From assembly GCF_025145285.1 (NCBI RefSeq), contig NZ_CP102251.1:2232001-2296000 (forward strand): a stretch of DNA of 64,000 bases, written 5' to 3'. The notes beneath the pieces are model-generated. The model saw nothing but the letters and a program-made list of their open reading frames with translations, was not told where the DNA came from and made no database searches. Positions 62,672 through 64,000 of this stretch are shown piece after piece. Numbering within the stretch: the first letter of the stretch is position 1; each line of letters starts with the position of its first letter. The position numbers were made by a program, and so were the translations under genes. Source of the DNA: Alistipes onderdonkii (GTDB taxonomy: Bacteria; Bacteroidota; Bacteroidia; Bacteroidales; Rikenellaceae).

Positions 62672-62702
62672 CAAAGGTAATATTTTATTATTTTTGCACA
62701 AA
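62672..62702 (-). promoter_or_regulatory. Promoter of the DUF4435 gene (leaderless)
   Basis: Minus-strand TTTG (62699-62702), 19 bp, TACCTTTG (62672-62679). The start codon is only 7 bases after the -7 box. On the plus strand a divergent TATTTTTG (62689-62696) overlaps and serves the SUI1 gene. Confidence 0.75.
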
Positions 62703-62747
62703 ATAAGACGTCCTAAAAGGACGTTCGATTCCTACTATTCGAACAAT

Positions 62748-63095
62748 ATGGCAGACAACGATTGGAAAGCGAGGCTCGGGATGGTCTACTCGACCAACCC
62801 CGATTTTCAATATGACACCGGCACGGCCCAAGGGCCCGTGACATTGCCCCCGGCGCAGCAGGATCTGCGCGTGTGGCTCGACCGCAAGCAACGCGGGGGC
62901 AAGGTCGTGACGCTCGTCAGGGGTTTCGTCGGGAGCGACGCCGACCTGCACGAACTGGCACGTCTGCTCAAGACCCGATGCGGCGTCGGCGGCGCAGCCA
63001 AGGACGGGGAGATCATCATCCAGGGCGACCACCGCGACCGCGTTGTGGAGATCCTCGCCAAGGGCGGCTACCGCTGTAAAAAAGCCGGCTCCTGA
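62748..63095 (+). CDS. SUI1/eIF1-like translation initiation factor (YciH family)
   Basis: A 115-residue protein. Start MADNDWKARLGMVYSTNP at 62748 matches the family beginning; an ATG 54 bases earlier adds non-family residues. The SUI1 domain is seen in QDLRVWLDRKQRGGKVVTLV, RGFVGSDADLHELARLLKTR and CGVGGAAKDGEIIIQGDHRD. It probably affects start-codon selection on the small ribosomal subunit, a role inferred from homology. It is followed after 1 base by the next gene. Confidence 0.88.
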   Translation: MADNDWKARLGMVYSTNPDFQYDTGTAQGPVTLPPAQQDLRVWLDRKQRGGKVVTLVRGFVGSDADLHELARLLKTRCGVGGAAKDGEIIIQGDHRDRVVEILAKGGYRCKKAGS

Positions 63096-63096
63096 G

Positions 63097-64000
63097 ATGC
63101 GCAGGCTGCTGTATACCGTACTGTTCCTGTGCGCCCTGGGCGTCGCGCCGAAAGCCGGTGCCCAGTATTATACGTGGGGTTCCGATCCCGCGGGACTGAA
63201 GTGGAGCACGATCCGCACGCCCGACGTGCGGATGATCTATCCCGATACCGTGTCGGGCGTGGCACGCCGCACGCTGTTCTACATCCGCACCGTGCAGCCC
63301 GACATCTCGTACGGGTTCCGCCACGGCCCCATGCGCATCCCCTTCGTCATGCACCCCGAGAATTTCCAGTCGAACGGGCTGGTGATGTACCTGCCCAAGC
63401 GTGTGGAGTTCCTCACTTCGCCGGCCATCGACGGCTATTCCATGCCGTGGTACAAACAGCTCGTGGCGCACGAATACCGCCATGCGGTGCAGTATAACAA
63501 CCTGAATCGCGGCGTGATACGCGCCCTGAGCTACATCCTCGGGCAGCAGGGCTCGACTATCGGCCTGTTGTGCATGCCGATATGGGCGATGGAGGGCGAT
63601 GCCGTGATGTCGGAAACCGCCATGTCGTCGTTCGGCCGCGGGTTGCAGCCTTCGTTCTCGATGGGCTACCGTGCCATGGGACGCGTGGGGCGCGATTACA
63701 AGGGGCGCCGCGACCGCCGCAACATCGACAAGTGGTTCTGCGGATCCTACCGCGACTATATCCCCGACCATTACGAACTGGGATACCAGATATGTTCTTA
63801 TGCCTATGCGCGTTACGACGAGAACGTGTGGGACAGGGTGGCGTGGTTCGGTTCGCGCAACCCCTACATGCTGGCCACCACCCGCATCGCGCTCGAAAAA
63901 TATTACGGCACGAACGTCCGTGAGCTTTTCCGCGAGACCTTCGACGCGTTGGAACGTCATTGGGATTCGCTGCCCCGAACCGGGGACAGCGCCGCGCCGC
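63097..64000 (+). CDS. Exported HExxH protein, C terminus beyond the window edge
   Basis: Open from ATG 63097 to the end of the window (301 codons, no stop). The signal peptide is MRRLLYTVLFLCALGVAPKAGA. The mature part starts QYYTWGSDPAGLKW and contains the zinc-binding motif HEYRH within VAHEYRHAVQYNN (about residues 127-131), preceded by FVMHPENFQSNGLVMYLPKR. The later WAMEGDAVMSE could give the third ligand Glu. This is the start of the long Bacteroidetes proteins that carry an HExxH domain before a TolB-like propeller. A peptidase activity is likely but the substrate is unknown. It is cotranscribed with the SUI1 gene. Confidence 0.8.
   Translation, partial: MRRLLYTVLFLCALGVAPKAGAQYYTWGSDPAGLKWSTIRTPDVRMIYPDTVSGVARRTLFYIRTVQPDISYGFRHGPMRIPFVMHPENFQSNGLVMYLPKRVEFLTSPAIDGYSMPWYKQLVAHEYRHAVQYNNLNRGVIRALSYILGQQGSTIGLLCMPIWAMEGDAVMSETAMSSFGRGLQPSFSMGYRAMGRVGRDYKGRRDRRNIDKWFCGSYRDYIPDHYELGYQICSYAYARYDENVWDRVAWFGSRNPYMLATTRIALEKYYGTNVRELFRETFDALERHWDSLPRTGDSAAP

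Overview
The window reads as the chromosome of a gut-type Bacteroidales bacterium. It is GC-rich, most like Alistipes (Rikenellaceae), but the genus is an inference from composition and gene style. The evidence is two SusC/SusD polysaccharide-utilisation loci, many lipoproteins with a signal peptide ending in a lipobox Cys, an ECF sigma/FecR pair, a fimbrillin-like lipoprotein, and Bacteroidetes promoters (-33 TTTG, 19-20 bp spacer, -7 TAnnTTTG) found repeatedly at sensible distances from starts. There is one tRNA (His) and no rRNA or CRISPR array.

Layout. 1-4.5 kb: the end of a phosphoethanolamine-transferase-like gene, a DMP19/DUF4375 protein, a cation:proton antiporter and enolase. 4.7-21.3 kb (minus strand): PUL 1, a single ~16 kb operon in the order IPT/NHL lipoprotein (frameshifted at a G9 tract), SusC, SusD, DUF1735 lipoprotein, beta-propeller lipoprotein, GH2, GH78 rhamnosidase and two small surface lipoproteins. 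21.3-22.0 kb: no gene, with a decayed-looking duplication. 22.0-34.2 kb (minus): PUL 2, in the order ECF sigma, FecR, STN-SusC (frameshifted at a G10 tract), SusD, EEP nuclease/phosphatase-fold lipoprotein, GH3 and a BACON/DUF5689 lipoprotein. 34.3-35.1 kb: an integrase N-terminal remnant next to tRNA-His. 35.2-38.2 kb: groES-groEL and an aquaporin. 38.6-49.9 kb: an LruC lipoprotein, a nucleotidyltransferase-like protein, the bamD-rpoZ-coaBC-recN operon, cardiolipin synthase, greA and a TonB-dependent receptor with a His-rich small protein. 50.0-51.3 kb: a 43-residue peptide gene overlapping a fimbrillin-like lipoprotein gene, behind a leader with a 19-bp perfect hairpin and a G8 tract. 51.4-64.0 kb: gcvH-mdh, a low-GC pair of exported-protein genes, dapD-TlpA-like-birA, a prolyl oligopeptidase, lysC, DUF4435, a SUI1-family factor, and the start of an exported HExxH protein cut by the window edge.

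How it works together. The PULs import and break down glycans: SusC/SusD pairs bind and import, surface lipoproteins help capture, and GH78/GH2/GH3 enzymes trim. PUL 2 carries its own trans-envelope signalling chain (STN-SusC to FecR to ECF sigma); no regulator of PUL 1 is visible. The most unusual theme is long G tracts on the sense strand of three surface-associated minus-strand transcripts. Two of them break a reading frame within a glycine linker, which would be expected of phase-variable contingency loci but could also be homopolymer sequencing error.
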